64,000 bases of DNA, taken from the NCBI GenBank assembly GCA_963718695.1, contig OY970371.1, positions 3,286,001 to 3,350,000 of the forward strand. The letters run 5' to 3'. The stretch is from Manganitrophus sp963718695. GTDB lineage: Bacteria; Nitrospirota; Nitrospiria; SBBL01; Manganitrophaceae. Every line of letters begins with the position of its first letter. Position 1 is the stretch's first letter. Shown piece after piece: positions 25,860-38,800 of the stretch. The position numbers and the translations under genes are program-made. Under the pieces are notes generated by a model. It was not told where the DNA came from, did no database searches, and saw only the letters and a list, made by a program, of their open reading frames with translations.

Positions 25860-25896
25860 GGACACTGTAGAAGCAAATCTGTAAAGGAGGTCTATC

Positions 25897-26940
25897 ATGA
25901 AAGCACTTGTGTATCACGGCCCCGGCAAACGGGCCTTGGAAGAAAAACCGAAGCCCACGATCCAGGCGCCGACCGATGCGATCGTGAAAATCACCAAGAC
26001 AACAATCTGCGGAACCGATCTGCACATCCTCAAGGGGGACGTCCCGACCGTCACCGACGGTCGGACCCTCGGACATGAGGGGGTCGGCGTGATCGACCAG
26101 GCCGGCGATGCCGTCGGGAGCTTCCGGCCCGGCGACCGGGTTCTGATCTCCTGCATCACCTCGTGCGGCCGTTGCGCCAACTGTAAAAAAGGGATGTATT
26201 CGCATTGCGAGAACGGCGGCGGCTGGGTGTTGGGGAACACGATCGACGGGACCCAGGCGGAATATGTCCGGATCCCCTTCGCCGACACCAGCCTCTACAA
26301 AATCCCGGATGGGGTCGATGAGGAGGCGCTGACGATGCTGAGCGATATCCTTCCGACCGGCTTCGAGTGCGGGGTCCAGAATGGAGAGGTCAAGCCGGGA
26401 GATATCGTCGCCATCGTCGGGGCCGGGCCGATCGGCCTGGCGGCGTTGACCACGGCACAACTCTACTCCCCTGCCGAGGTCATCATGATCGACCTCGACG
26501 ACAACCGCCTCAACGTCTCCAAAAAATTCGGCGCGACGAAGACGATCAACAGCAGCGACGGCCGGGCCGTCGAGAACGTCATGGGGCTGACCCAGGGGAA
26601 AGGGGTCGATGTCGCGATCGAGGCGGTCGGCATTCCGGCGACCTTCGAGCTTTGCCAGAAGATCGTCGCCGCCGGCGGCCACATCGCCAACATCGGCGTT
26701 CATGGAAAACCGGCCCCCCTCCATCTGGAGACCCTCTGGTCCCATAACATTACCCTCCGGACGCGGCTGGTCGATACCGAGACGACGCCGATGCTTCTGA
26801 AGATGGTCCAGTCGGGGAAGCTGCAGCCGAAGCAATTCATTACCCACCGCTTCAGTCTGAACGACATCATGAAGGCCTATGACACCTTCATGAATGCCGC
26901 CAAGGAGAAGACCCTGAAGGTCGTGTTGGCCGCGGCGTGA
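25897..26940 (+). CDS. zinc-dependent alcohol dehydrogenase
   Basis: 347 aa with an ideal AAAGGAGG site. Medium-chain dehydrogenase: catalytic zinc ligands C38, H60 and E61; structural zinc cysteines C90, C93, C96, C104; Rossmann motif 'VAIVGAGPIGLAAL' (about 169-182). The 'TICGTDLHILKGDVP' N-terminus and 'HITLRTRLVDT'-type C-terminus place it with the secondary alcohol / class III-like zinc ADHs often called alcohol dehydrogenase AdhP/FDH-like. Probably NAD(P)-dependent oxidation or reduction of a small alcohol or aldehyde; the substrate is not deducible. A strong hairpin follows at 26956. Confidence 0.88.
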   Translation: MKALVYHGPGKRALEEKPKPTIQAPTDAIVKITKTTICGTDLHILKGDVPTVTDGRTLGHEGVGVIDQAGDAVGSFRPGDRVLISCITSCGRCANCKKGMYSHCENGGGWVLGNTIDGTQAEYVRIPFADTSLYKIPDGVDEEALTMLSDILPTGFECGVQNGEVKPGDIVAIVGAGPIGLAALTTAQLYSPAEVIMIDLDDNRLNVSKKFGATKTINSSDGRAVENVMGLTQGKGVDVAIEAVGIPATFELCQKIVAAGGHIANIGVHGKPAPLHLETLWSHNITLRTRLVDTETTPMLLKMVQSGKLQPKQFITHRFSLNDIMKAYDTFMNAAKEKTLKVVLAAA

Positions 26941-26955
26941 CATTCCCCTCTCCGC

Positions 26956-26983
26956 GGGGGCGGACACCCTGTCCGCCCCCTTT
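26956..26983 (+). terminator. hairpin after the alcohol dehydrogenase gene
   Basis: Perfect 11-bp GC-rich stem (26956-26966 with 26970-26980), a 3-nt loop, then TTT. Terminator-like, although its sequence also resembles dispersed palindromic repeats. Confidence 0.65.
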
Positions 26984-27075
26984 GGCGGAAAACAAGCCCT
27001 CACATCGATCCACCGCTACAAAGCCGATTGGAGAATTTGGTATCCTTTAATTAGAAAAGAGGGGAGACCGCATCG

Positions 27076-29799
<2,724 letters not shown>

Positions 29800-29801
29800 C
29801 C

Positions 29802-31073
29802 ATGGCGGAAAAAAGAAGGTTGATGCGGCCTAAAATTTCCGTCGGACGCCATGCCGGCGCCACCTCGATCAATATCGACAGCTACCGGCTGCTCGTCGGG
29901 GACGATTTGATCGACGAGCTGTTGGCGCTGGCGCGCGAGTTAAACGGGGTGCGGATCTGTCACCTCAACTCCACCGCCTTCGGCGGCGGGGTCGCCGAGC
30001 TCCTCTCGCGGTATCTCCCCCTCCTGCAGACCCTCGGCCTTCAGGCCGACTGGCGGATCATTCACGGAACGCCGGAATTCTTCGTGGTGACAAAAACATT
30101 TCACAACGCCCTCCAAGGGGCGCGGACCGATCTGACGGAAGCGGACCGAAGAATTTATCTTCAGGTCAACGAGGAGGGCGCCAAGCTCATCGGCCAGGAC
30201 TATGATGTCTACATCGTTCATGATCCTCAACCGGCGGCGATCCGTCACTTCATCAACGCAAGCAATGCAAAGTGGATCTGGCGCTGTCACATCGACAGTT
30301 CGGCCCCGGATCCGAGCGTGAGCCAATTTCTCAAGCCGTTTATCGAGGCGTACGATGCCCTGGTCTTCACGATGCCCGAATTTCTCCTCCCCGGCCTTCA
30401 GATCAAACGGGTCGCTTTTATCCCCCCCGCCATCGATCCGCTCGCCACCAAAAACATGGAGATCCCGATCGAGCTCTGCAAGCGGGCGATCGCCGACTCC
30501 GGGATCGATCTCACCCGGCCGCTGTTGGTCCAGGTCTCCCGGTTCGATCCCTGGAAAGACCCGCTGGGGGTCATTCAGGCTTATCGAATGGTGAAGGAGT
30601 CGACCCCAGGGGTCCAGCTGGCGTTGATCGGCGGGATGGCGGGGGATGATCCGGAGGGGTGGGACCTTCTGGAGCGGATCGAGGAGGAAGCGGCAGCCGA
30701 TCGGGACCTCTATGTCTTTACCAATCTCGCGGGGGTCGGGAGCATGGAGGTGAACGTCTTCCAGCGCGGCTGCGACCTGATCATACAGAAGTCGATCCGG
30801 GAGGGGTTCGGGCTGGTCGTCTCGGAGGCGCTCTGGAAGGAGAAGCCGGTGATCGCAGGCCGCGCCGGCGGCATTCCGATGCAGTTTCCGGAGGGATATC
30901 ATCGCTACTTGATCGACACCGTCGAAGAGTGCGCCGATCGCATTCTTCAGCTCTTGAAACGACCCGGCGAGCGGGGCGAGTTCGGACGGGCCGGTCGCGA
31001 GCATGTCCGAAAACAGTTTCTCTTCCCGCGGCTCCTGCGGGATGAGCTGCGGCTGATTAAAGAACTCCTCTGA
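29802..31073 (+). CDS. trehalose-synthase-like glycosyltransferase (GT4, TreT type)
   Basis: 423 aa; starts 2 nt after the synthetase stop. 'VRICHLNSTAFGGGVAELLSRYLPLL' is the signature N-terminal nucleotide-sugar fold of glycosyltransferring trehalose synthases. The C-terminal half has 'QVSRFDPWKDPLGVIQAYRMVK' and the retaining GT4 E-x7-E segment 'SIREGFGLVVSEALWKEKP'. TreT makes trehalose from NDP-glucose and glucose, a compatible solute. This fits the stress setting, but donor and acceptor are inferred. Cytoplasmic; no membrane helix seen. Confidence 0.82.
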   Translation: MAEKRRLMRPKISVGRHAGATSINIDSYRLLVGDDLIDELLALARELNGVRICHLNSTAFGGGVAELLSRYLPLLQTLGLQADWRIIHGTPEFFVVTKTFHNALQGARTDLTEADRRIYLQVNEEGAKLIGQDYDVYIVHDPQPAAIRHFINASNAKWIWRCHIDSSAPDPSVSQFLKPFIEAYDALVFTMPEFLLPGLQIKRVAFIPPAIDPLATKNMEIPIELCKRAIADSGIDLTRPLLVQVSRFDPWKDPLGVIQAYRMVKESTPGVQLALIGGMAGDDPEGWDLLERIEEEAAADRDLYVFTNLAGVGSMEVNVFQRGCDLIIQKSIREGFGLVVSEALWKEKPVIAGRAGGIPMQFPEGYHRYLIDTVEECADRILQLLKRPGERGEFGRAGREHVRKQFLFPRLLRDELRLIKELL

Positions 31074-31214
31074 TCGAGATGATCGGGAACATTCTCCTCC
31101 CCTTGAGGATGTATGTTTCTCCCTTGATGAATATCATTGCCGGGCACGGAGAGGTTCAGTATACTTTAAGGCATACTCAATGTCAGATCGCTTACATTCG
31201 ATCCAGGAGCATCT

Positions 31215-32111
31215 ATGAAAAAACCTCTCCTCCTCCCCTTCCCGGGCAATGCCGGGCTCGCCGATACGCTCGCCGGCCGCGTGGATGCGGAGGTCGGCAA
31301 GCTGACCGTCCGCCGGTTCCCCGATGGCGAGTCATATGTGCGGATCGAGAGCCCGGTGGAGGGACGCACGGTCCTTCTCTGCTGCACCCTCGACCGCCCC
31401 GACGACAAGATCATGCCGCTTCTCTTCCTTGCGAAAGCGGCGAGAGAGCTCGGCGCGGAAAAAGTTGTATTGATCGCTCCCTATCTTGCCTACATGCGGC
31501 AGGATGATCGGTTCCAGCCGGGGGAGGGGATCTCCTCCGTCTATTTCGGACAACTTCTCTCCAACGCGATCGATGAATTGATCACCGTCGATCCGCACCT
31601 CCACCGTTACGCGTCACTGGATGAGGTCTATTCGGTCCCCAGCCGCGTGGTGCGCGCCGCCCCCGCGATTGCGAAGTGGGTTTGCGCCCATCTTCCCCCT
31701 CCGCTGCTGATCGGTCCCGACCGTGAGAGCGAACAGTGGGTCGCCGCCGTGGCCGCCGAAGCCGATGCGCCTCATTTGATCCTGGAGAAGATCCGCCATG
31801 GCGATCGGGAGGTGGAGATCTCGCTCCCGATGGCCGATCATTGGCGCGATCGAACACCAGTTTTGATCGACGACATCATCTCCTCCGCCGGCACGATGAT
31901 CGAAGCGGTCGGCCAGGTGCGGCGGGCCGGCCTCCCCCCGCCGATCTGCATCGGCGTTCACGCCGTTTTTGCCGACCGGGCGTATGCCGATCTCCTCGCA
32001 TCGGGCGCGGCTCAGGTGGTGACTTGCAACACCGTTCCCCATGAGTCGAACCGGATCGATGTCAGCGATCTTCTCGCAGAGGGAATCCTTTTCCACCGAA
32101 CGCCGGAATGA
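31215..32111 (+). CDS. prs: ribose-phosphate pyrophosphokinase-like protein
   Basis: 298 aa. Features of PRPP synthase: 'RRFPDGESYVRI', 'YLAYMRQDDRFQPGE', 'TVDPHLHRY' and the PRPP-binding loop 'VLIDDIISSAGTM' (about 216-228). It makes 5-phosphoribosyl diphosphate from ribose 5-phosphate and ATP. It is shorter than the housekeeping class I enzyme (about 310-320 aa) and belongs to the divergent branch often placed with stress or phosphonate genes. It may therefore be an accessory copy; the symbol is by family only. Confidence 0.82.
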   Translation: MKKPLLLPFPGNAGLADTLAGRVDAEVGKLTVRRFPDGESYVRIESPVEGRTVLLCCTLDRPDDKIMPLLFLAKAARELGAEKVVLIAPYLAYMRQDDRFQPGEGISSVYFGQLLSNAIDELITVDPHLHRYASLDEVYSVPSRVVRAAPAIAKWVCAHLPPPLLIGPDRESEQWVAAVAAEADAPHLILEKIRHGDREVEISLPMADHWRDRTPVLIDDIISSAGTMIEAVGQVRRAGLPPPICIGVHAVFADRAYADLLASGAAQVVTCNTVPHESNRIDVSDLLAEGILFHRTPE

Positions 32112-32457
32112 ACCTCTGTAGAGAAAAAGCAAATAAACGCGCTGATCATTGCCGTCGCTTCGCTGCCTCCGACCGTTTCGTCTCAATGAAAATCATACGG
32201 ATATCGGCGCTAATCAATTTCCCTAAAAAATGCGTCCCTCCGGGTTATTTTTAATTAAAAAAACAACGAGGCCGTCTCATTACGACGAACCCCTCTTTAC
32301 CCTGAGACCCTTTTTGTTATATTCTTGTCGATAATTTAATCATCGGCAAGAACCAGGCGAACGAGACGTTGATGATGAGACACCCCGTTTGTGGGGTTGC
32401 GTTACTTTCCCACATTAAGGCAAAATGACTTCATCGATCTAGATAAGGAGGAGTATC
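32112..32457. other. intergenic region with inverted repeats
   Basis: 346 nt, AT-rich, no gene seen. It holds a 14-bp palindrome TTTTTAATTAAAAA (32248-32261) that may end the PRPP-synthase transcript. A 9-bp inverted repeat with one mismatch, CTTGTCGAT/ATCGGCAAG, lies at 32324-32350. A weak TATATT at about 32318 may drive the next gene. Confidence 0.4.
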
Positions 32458-32748
32458 ATGAAAAAAACAACCCCTAAAAAGAATGAAAACCCGACACAGG
32501 AAGAGACGAACGGGAGGATGGACGAGCGGCCGATGCAAGATCGAATCGCCGAGCGGGCCTATGCGCTTTATCAGAGGAGAGGACAATATCACGGAAACGA
32601 TCTGGCCGATTGGCTGGAAGCCGAACAGAGCGTTCTCTCTGAGCACGACTCAAATACGGCGTCCACGGCGTCGCCCGCAGCCGCCGCCAAACCGGCCTCG
32701 CGCGCGAAATCGCCCCGGAAACGAAGCAGCGAACAAAAGGCTTCGTAA
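32458..32748 (+). CDS. DUF2934 domain protein
   Basis: 96 aa with AAGGAGGAG before the ATG. The central 'RIAERAYALYQRRGQYHGNDLADWLEAE' region is the DUF2934 motif (IAxRAYxLYxxRG...DLxDWLxAE). It is flanked by a charged N-terminus and a Lys/Ser/Ala-rich tail reminiscent of nucleic-acid-binding proteins. Function unknown. Confidence 0.85.
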   Translation: MKKTTPKKNENPTQEETNGRMDERPMQDRIAERAYALYQRRGQYHGNDLADWLEAEQSVLSEHDSNTASTASPAAAAKPASRAKSPRKRSSEQKAS

Positions 32749-32826
32749 TTCCTTCATTCAAGACCATTTACGTTCCTTAGAACAAATCCGGGCCGTGGTT
32801 TGCCCGAAGAGAGGAGATCTGTGTCG

Positions 32827-33876
32827 ATGCCCAGGGGAAAAATGGCACGAGGCATCTGGATTGCGCTTCTTCCCCTTCTGATCTTCTCGCCGGTCTCCGC
32901 GGAAGAACCCGATCTCATTCAAGAGGCGAGCAAGTTTTTTAAACCGCTTCCCAATCGGCTCTCCTCGCCCGCGGAAAATCCGACCACCCCGGAAAAAGTC
33001 CGCCTGGGCCAGATGCTCTTCTTCGAGCCGCGCCTCTCCAAGAGCATGGCGATCAGCTGCAACAGCTGCCATAACCTCGCCACCGGCGGGGTCGATAATT
33101 TACCGACCTCTCCCGGACACATGGGACAACTGGGGGGAAGAAACTCTCCGACCGTGCTCAACGCCGCGGTTCAATTCGTTCAATTCTGGGACGGCCGCGC
33201 CGCCACACTGGAAGATCAAGCCAAAGGCCCGATCCTCAATCCGGTGGAGATGGCGATGCCCGACCCGGAGCTGGTCCTCTCGCGGCTGCGGACCATTCCG
33301 GAGTATGTCGATCTTTTCAAAAAAGCGTTCCCGACCGACAAAGAGCCGCTGACCTACGACAACATCGCCAAGGCGATCGCCGCCTTCGAGCGGACCCTCC
33401 TCACCCCGTCGCGGTTCGACGACTTCCTCAAGGGGAACGCTGCGGCGCTCAACCAGGCCGAAAAACAGGGGCTCAAACTGGTCATTCAAAAAGGTTGCGT
33501 CACCTGCCACAACGGGGTCGGCGCCGGCGGCGGGATTTATCAGAAGTTCGGCATCTTCGGTCGCTACGAGTTCAGCGACGATCCGGGACGGCAGCAGGTC
33601 ACCAAAAAAGAGCAGGACCGTTATGTCTTCAAAGTCCCCCTTTGGAGAAACGTGACCCGAACCGCGCCTTACTTTCACGACGGGTCGATCTGGGATCTGC
33701 GGGAGGCGGTCCGGATCATGGGACGGCTGCAATTGAATCAGCAACTGAAAGAAGAGGAGGTGGAAGCGATCGTGGCGTTCCTCCACTCCTTGGAAGGAAC
33801 CATTCCGGAAGAGGCCCTGATGCTGCCGATCCTGCCGACGGCGACGCTTGCGACACCGAAACCGGTCTTCAAATAA
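32827..33876 (+). CDS. di-haem cytochrome c peroxidase (CcpA/MauG family)
   Basis: 349 aa from ATG 32827; a GTG at 32821 is equally close to the GAGGAG site. Signal peptide ends at VSAEE. Two c-type haem sites, CNSCH (about residue 78) and CVTCH (about 224), with 'LGQMLFFEPRLSKSMAISCNSCH', 'GGRNSPTVLNAA' and 'FKVPLWRNVTRTAPYFHDGS', all typical of bacterial di-haem peroxidases. Periplasmic; reduces H2O2 with electrons from cytochrome c or cupredoxin. The copper proteins at 3.4-5.2 kb would be candidate donors, but nothing in the sequence links them. Confidence 0.92.
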   Translation: MPRGKMARGIWIALLPLLIFSPVSAEEPDLIQEASKFFKPLPNRLSSPAENPTTPEKVRLGQMLFFEPRLSKSMAISCNSCHNLATGGVDNLPTSPGHMGQLGGRNSPTVLNAAVQFVQFWDGRAATLEDQAKGPILNPVEMAMPDPELVLSRLRTIPEYVDLFKKAFPTDKEPLTYDNIAKAIAAFERTLLTPSRFDDFLKGNAAALNQAEKQGLKLVIQKGCVTCHNGVGAGGGIYQKFGIFGRYEFSDDPGRQQVTKKEQDRYVFKVPLWRNVTRTAPYFHDGSIWDLREAVRIMGRLQLNQQLKEEEVEAIVAFLHSLEGTIPEEALMLPILPTATLATPKPVFK

Positions 33877-34231
33877 AGCGCCCGTGTCGAGAGATCCGCG
33901 GGAACGTCTCCAACGGGATTTCGGACTCTTTTACCTACCGCCCGACCGGTATGGTCTCTTCGCTCTTTTCCTCCAAATAAGACCTGACAAAACAATCATT
34001 AATTGATCCTTACCTTGACAGAGTCATTAAAACTGATACGGTAATTGTGCTCCTCCAGGTTCCTGCCGCGGCGGCGACTGTGTGCATATCGTCTTTAATG
34101 AAACCCGCACTGGAACACCAAAATGAACTGACCATTCAAGGGAACCATCCGCTTCTCCTTGATGAGCACGTAGACCCAAACACAAGATTTAAAGGAATCT
34201 TTCCTCAAACCCTTATCTCCAGGAGCGCCGT
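33877..34231. other. intergenic region before the sensor kinase
   Basis: 355 nt with no supported gene. It contains a sigma-70-like promoter at 34015-34042. No clear terminator was seen for the peroxidase gene. Confidence 0.4.
34015..34042 (+). promoter_or_regulatory. sigma-70-like promoter for the kinase/receiver/GGDEF cluster
   Basis: TTGACA (34015-34020), 16-bp spacer, TACGGT (34037-34042). Good -35, weak -10. It lies about 190 nt before the GTG start at 34232. Confidence 0.35.
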
Positions 34232-35374
34232 GTGAATCCGGAACGGGATCGCATAGAGCAACAGATACGAGAGGCGCTGGCTTATGCGGACGGGATCGTC
34301 GATACCATTCGCGAGCCGCTTCTGATTCTCGATGCGGGCATGCAGATCAAGCGGGCGAACCGTTCTTTCTACGAAACGTTCAGGGTCTCTCCGGAAGAGA
34401 CCGAACATCACTCCTTGTATGCTCTCGGAAACGGCCAGTGGAACATTCCAACATTGCGCAGACAGATCGAGGAGGTTCTTCCCCGGAACAGTCAATTCGA
34501 GGACTTCGAGGTCGAGCATTCCTTTCCGACGATCGGGCGGCGGACCATGCTGCTGAATGCCCGGCAGATCCGCACGGAGAGCAACACCGCCGAAACCGGC
34601 ACCATCCTCCTTGCCATCGAAGATGTCACCGAACGGAGGCGGGTCGAAAAAGAGTTATCGCACCGCGCCGCAGAACTGGCCCGCTCCAACGCCGAATTGG
34701 AGCAATTCGCCTATGTCGCCTCGCACGATCTGCAGGAGCCGCTCCGGATCGTCGCCAGCTATACACAGCTTCTATCGCGGCGCTATCAAGGCCGGCTCGA
34801 TACCGACGCGGACGAATTTATCGCCTATATCGTCGATGGCGCGGTCCGGATGAAGCAGTTAATCAACGACCTGCTCGCCTATTCCAGGGTCAGCACGCAG
34901 GGAAAAGCGTTTGCGCCGGTCGATTGCGAAGAGATCTTCCGTCAAGCCCTGATCAACCTTGGCATGGCGGTGGAAGAATCGGGGGCCGTCGTGACGCACG
35001 ATCCGTTGCCGACGATCCCCGGAGACCCCTCCCAGCTGGGCCAGCTTTTCCAGAACTTGATCGGCAATGCCATCAAGTTCCGCGGCGATCTTCTCCCCCG
35101 GATTCACCTCTCCGCGAAAGAGAAGCAAAATGAGTGGCTTTTCTCCGTTCAGGATAACGGAATCGGCATTGAGCCGGAATATAATCATCGCATCTTTATT
35201 ATTTTTCAGCGCCTTCACGGAAAGGAAGCGTACCCGGGAACAGGGATCGGATTGGCGGTCTGCCGTAAAATCGTCGAACGCCACGGCGGGACCATCTGGG
35301 TGGAATCGGCGATTGGAAAAGGATCCACTTTTTATTTCACCGTCGGAAAAACAGGAGAAATCGGATGCGTGTGA
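34232..35374 (+). CDS. PAS-domain sensor histidine kinase
   Basis: 380 aa from GTG 34232 with AGGAG seven bases upstream. One PAS domain (about 10-135), then the dimerisation/His box 'FAYVASHDLQEPLRIVASYTQLL' (His about residue 165) and an ATPase domain with N, 'DNGIGIEPEYNHRIFIIFQRLH' and 'GTGIGLAVCRKIVERHGG'. This is the phytochrome-like kinase subfamily that pairs with Rcp1-type receivers; exactly such a receiver follows, overlapping by 10 nt. No membrane helix, so soluble. Confidence 0.92.
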   Translation: MNPERDRIEQQIREALAYADGIVDTIREPLLILDAGMQIKRANRSFYETFRVSPEETEHHSLYALGNGQWNIPTLRRQIEEVLPRNSQFEDFEVEHSFPTIGRRTMLLNARQIRTESNTAETGTILLAIEDVTERRRVEKELSHRAAELARSNAELEQFAYVASHDLQEPLRIVASYTQLLSRRYQGRLDTDADEFIAYIVDGAVRMKQLINDLLAYSRVSTQGKAFAPVDCEEIFRQALINLGMAVEESGAVVTHDPLPTIPGDPSQLGQLFQNLIGNAIKFRGDLLPRIHLSAKEKQNEWLFSVQDNGIGIEPEYNHRIFIIFQRLHGKEAYPGTGIGLAVCRKIVERHGGTIWVESAIGKGSTFYFTVGKTGEIGCV

Positions 35375-35808
35375 AGGACCTTGGAGGACCGGTCGAAATC
35401 CTGCTTGTCGAGGACTCCCCCGGCGATGTACGGCTGACGAGAGAGGCCCTCAAAGAGGGAAAAATCCTGAACAATTTGAATGTCATGGGAGACGGCGTGG
35501 AAGCGCTCGCCTTTCTCCGAAAGCAGGGACCCTATGCAAACGCGACCCGCCCCGACCTCGTCTTGCTCGATCTGAATCTTCCGAAAAAAGACGGCCGGGA
35601 GGTGCTGGCGGAGATTAAAAACGACCCCGATCTCAAGCGGATCCCCGTGGTCATCTTAACCACCTCGAGCGCCGAAAAAGATGTCCTGAAAAGCTACGAT
35701 CTTCACGCCAATTGTTATGTGACGAAGCCGGTTGATTTTGACCAATTCATCACGGTGGTCAAATCGGTTGAAGACTTCTGGTTGACCGTTGTGAAACTTC
35801 CCAAATAA
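35365..35808 (+). CDS. Rcp1-like single-domain response regulator
   Basis: 147 aa; overlaps the kinase by 10 nt, indicating translational coupling. Receiver with 'ILLVEDSPGDVRLTREAL', phospho-acceptor in 'VLLDLNLPKKDGREVL' (about residue 69), 'VILTTSS' and 'YVTKPVDFDQF'. The 'EDSPGDVRL' start is typical of receivers partnered with phytochrome-type kinases. No output domain, so it acts by protein contact, perhaps on the GGDEF-EAL protein that follows. Confidence 0.92.
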   Translation: MRVKDLGGPVEILLVEDSPGDVRLTREALKEGKILNNLNVMGDGVEALAFLRKQGPYANATRPDLVLLDLNLPKKDGREVLAEIKNDPDLKRIPVVILTTSSAEKDVLKSYDLHANCYVTKPVDFDQFITVVKSVEDFWLTVVKLPK

Positions 35809-35811
35809 GGA

Positions 35812-38800
35812 ATGCGAATGAACGGAGAGGCCATTCGAGTCCTCCTGGTGGAAGACACGCCGGGGGATGTCCGGCTCGTTCAAGAAAATCTCATTCAGTC
35901 GATCGACGCCCGCTTCAAGATCACCCACGCCGACCGACTGGCCAAAGCACTCGCCTCCCTCAAAGAGGAGCGGTTCGACGTGATCCTGCTCGACCTCTCT
36001 CTTCCCGACGCTCAGGGGCTCGACTCGCTCGTGCGCGTTCGGACGGAAGCGCCCGGCACCCCGATCGTCATCCTGACCGGCTTGAACGATGAACAGGTCG
36101 CCACAAAAGCGATCCAGGAAGGGGCGCAGGACTATCTGGTGAAAGGAAGGATCAGCAGTGAGCTGCTCGCCCATGTCATCGCTTATGCCGTCGAGCGGAA
36201 ACAGGCGGAGGCGTCGCTGCGGCAATCGGAAGAAAAATACCGCGATCTCTTTGAGACGATGGCCCAGGGGGTCGTCTACCATGATGCCGAAGGGAAAATC
36301 ATCTCGGCCAATCCGGCCGCAGAACAGATCCTGGGATTAACACTCGATCAGATGCAGGGGAGGAGTCCGCTGGACCCCCGCTGGCGGGCGATCCATGAGG
36401 ATGGCTCCGATTTTCCCGGAGAGACCCATCCGACGATCGTTGCGTTGAAGCGCGGAGAGGCGGTGAAAAATGTCGTCATGGGCGTTTTCCATCCCAAAGA
36501 AGAAGCCTATCGCTGGATCCATATCAATGCGGTCCCGCAGTTCAAGCCGGGGGACGAGAAGCCTTATCAGGTTTATGCGACCTTTGCAGACATGACCGAG
36601 CGCAGAGAGGCCGAAGAGGCGCTGCGGAATGCCAAGGAGTTTTCCGAGAACCTGATTCAGACCGCCAATGTCATGATCCTCAGTCTGGATCCTCTGGGAA
36701 AGGTCCATATCTTCAACCAGGCGGCCGAGAAGATCACCGGCTACAGCCTCTCGGAGTTGAAAGAGAAGAGCTGGTTCGAGACCCTGGTGCCCAAAGACCG
36801 GTACCCTCATGTCTGGAAAGAATTCAACAGGCTACTGTCCGGCGGAATGCCGCAGGCCTTTGAAAATCCAATCCTCACCAAGTCGGGTGAAGAGCGCTAT
36901 ATCATATGGCAGAACAATCAGGTCAGGGTCGATGGGAAAATCGTCTCGACCATTTCCTTCGGAAACGACATCACCGAGCGGAAGCGGGCGGAAGAGGCGC
37001 TGCAGAGCAGCGAAGAACGGTTTCGCAAGCTGGCGGAGGCGGCGCCGATGGGGATCTTTTTAACCCAGCCGACAGGGGAGTGCGTCTATACCAACCCGGT
37101 TTGGACCGAGATCTCGGGACGCAGCGCGGAAGAGAGCGCGGGCTACGGGTGGATGGAGGCGATTCACCCGGACGATCGGGCGAATGTGGCGCAGGCGTGG
37201 CACGCCGCGGCCGCGCGCGGCGAGAACTACTCGGTGGACTATCGGGTCGCCACCCCCGCCCGGGACGTTCTCTGGGTGCACGTTCTGGCGACGCCGCAGT
37301 TCGACGCATCGGGGACGGTGGTCTGTTATGTGGGGTCGGTGGAAAATATCACCGAACGCAAACGGGCCGAAGAACTGCTCCACTCCCGCGCCCTCCGGCA
37401 GGCGGTTCTGGCGGAGTTAGGACAGCGGGCCCTCTCCGGCCTCCCTCATCAAGAATTGATGAACGAGGCGGTTTCACGGAGCGCCGAAATATTAGGGGTC
37501 GAATTCTGCAAGCTTCTGGAGCCGCTTCCGGACGGAACCGCGCTTCTGTTGCGCGCGGGGGTCGGTTGGAAACCGGGCCTGGTCGGACAGACGACGGTCG
37601 GGATGTGGGAGAATTCCCAGGCCGCCTACACGCTGGCGACCAACGGGCCGGTGGTGGTGGAGGATCTGCAGGCCGAGACGCGCTTTCTTGCACCGACCCT
37701 GCTGCGCGAGCATGGGGTGGTCAGCGGCCTGAGCGTCCTGATCTCCGGACAAGACTATCCTTATGGTGTCTTGGGAGTTCATACCGCGCGGCGACGGCGC
37801 TTTACCGAGGAGGATGTCCATTTTCTTCAGGCCATTGCGAACATCCTGGCGACGGCGATCGATCGGAAAAAGGCGGAAGAGCGAATCGAGCACCAGGCCT
37901 ATCATGACGCCCTCACCGGCCTTCCCAATCGGCTCCTCCTCGAAGATCGTCTTTCGGTCGCGGTGGCGCAAGCCCATCGGAACGGAGAGATCCTGGCGAT
38001 CCTCTTGATCGATCTGGACCGCTTCAAAGTCATTAATGACACCCTGGGACATCCTGCCGGGGATGAGATGTTGCGGGCCGTCGGCGCTCGTTTCCTCCGG
38101 ACCATCCGGGAGGGGGACACCGTCTCCCGGATGGGAGGGGACGAGTTCGCCGTTCTCCTTCCAAACTTAAACAGCGATGAAGCCGCCCTCGAGATCGCCG
38201 ATCGGATCGCCGCTTCCCTCCGGGAACCGTTTCCACTGGAAGGGCGCGATCTCTTCGTCACCGCCAGCATGGGAGTGGCCGTCTATCCTCATGCCGGGGT
38301 GGATGGACGAACCTTGTTACAGCACGCCGACATCGCCCTTTATCGCGCGAAGGAGCAAGGGAGGAACACGCTACGCTTTTTCTCGCCGGCGATGAACAGC
38401 CGGGCCGTCGAGCGTCTCTCCCTGGAGAGCAGCCTTCGGCAAGCCTTGCAGCGCCGGGAGTTTCTCCTCCACTATCAGCCTCAGGTCGATCTCAAGAGTG
38501 GAGAGATCATTGGATTCGAGGCACTCATCCGATGGCACCGGCCCGAGATCGGGATGATTTCGCCGGCGGAATTTATCCCGCTTGCGGAAGAGACCGGACT
38601 GATCCTGCCGATCGGAGAGTGGGTGTTGCGCACCGCCTGCGCTCAGAATAAAGCGTGGCAGGAGGCCGGATTTCCACCGATGCGGATTGCGGTCAACCTC
38701 TCCGCCCGTCAATTTCACCGGGAGAACCTGGTCGACACGGTCACCCGAGCATTACAAGAGAGCGGCCTGGCCCCCGAGTATTTGGAATTGGAGTTAACGG

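Noticed and set aside
25816..27003. 395-codon minus-strand open frame opposite the alcohol dehydrogenase
   Set aside because: Antisense to a complete zinc dehydrogenase; no ribosome site or domain.
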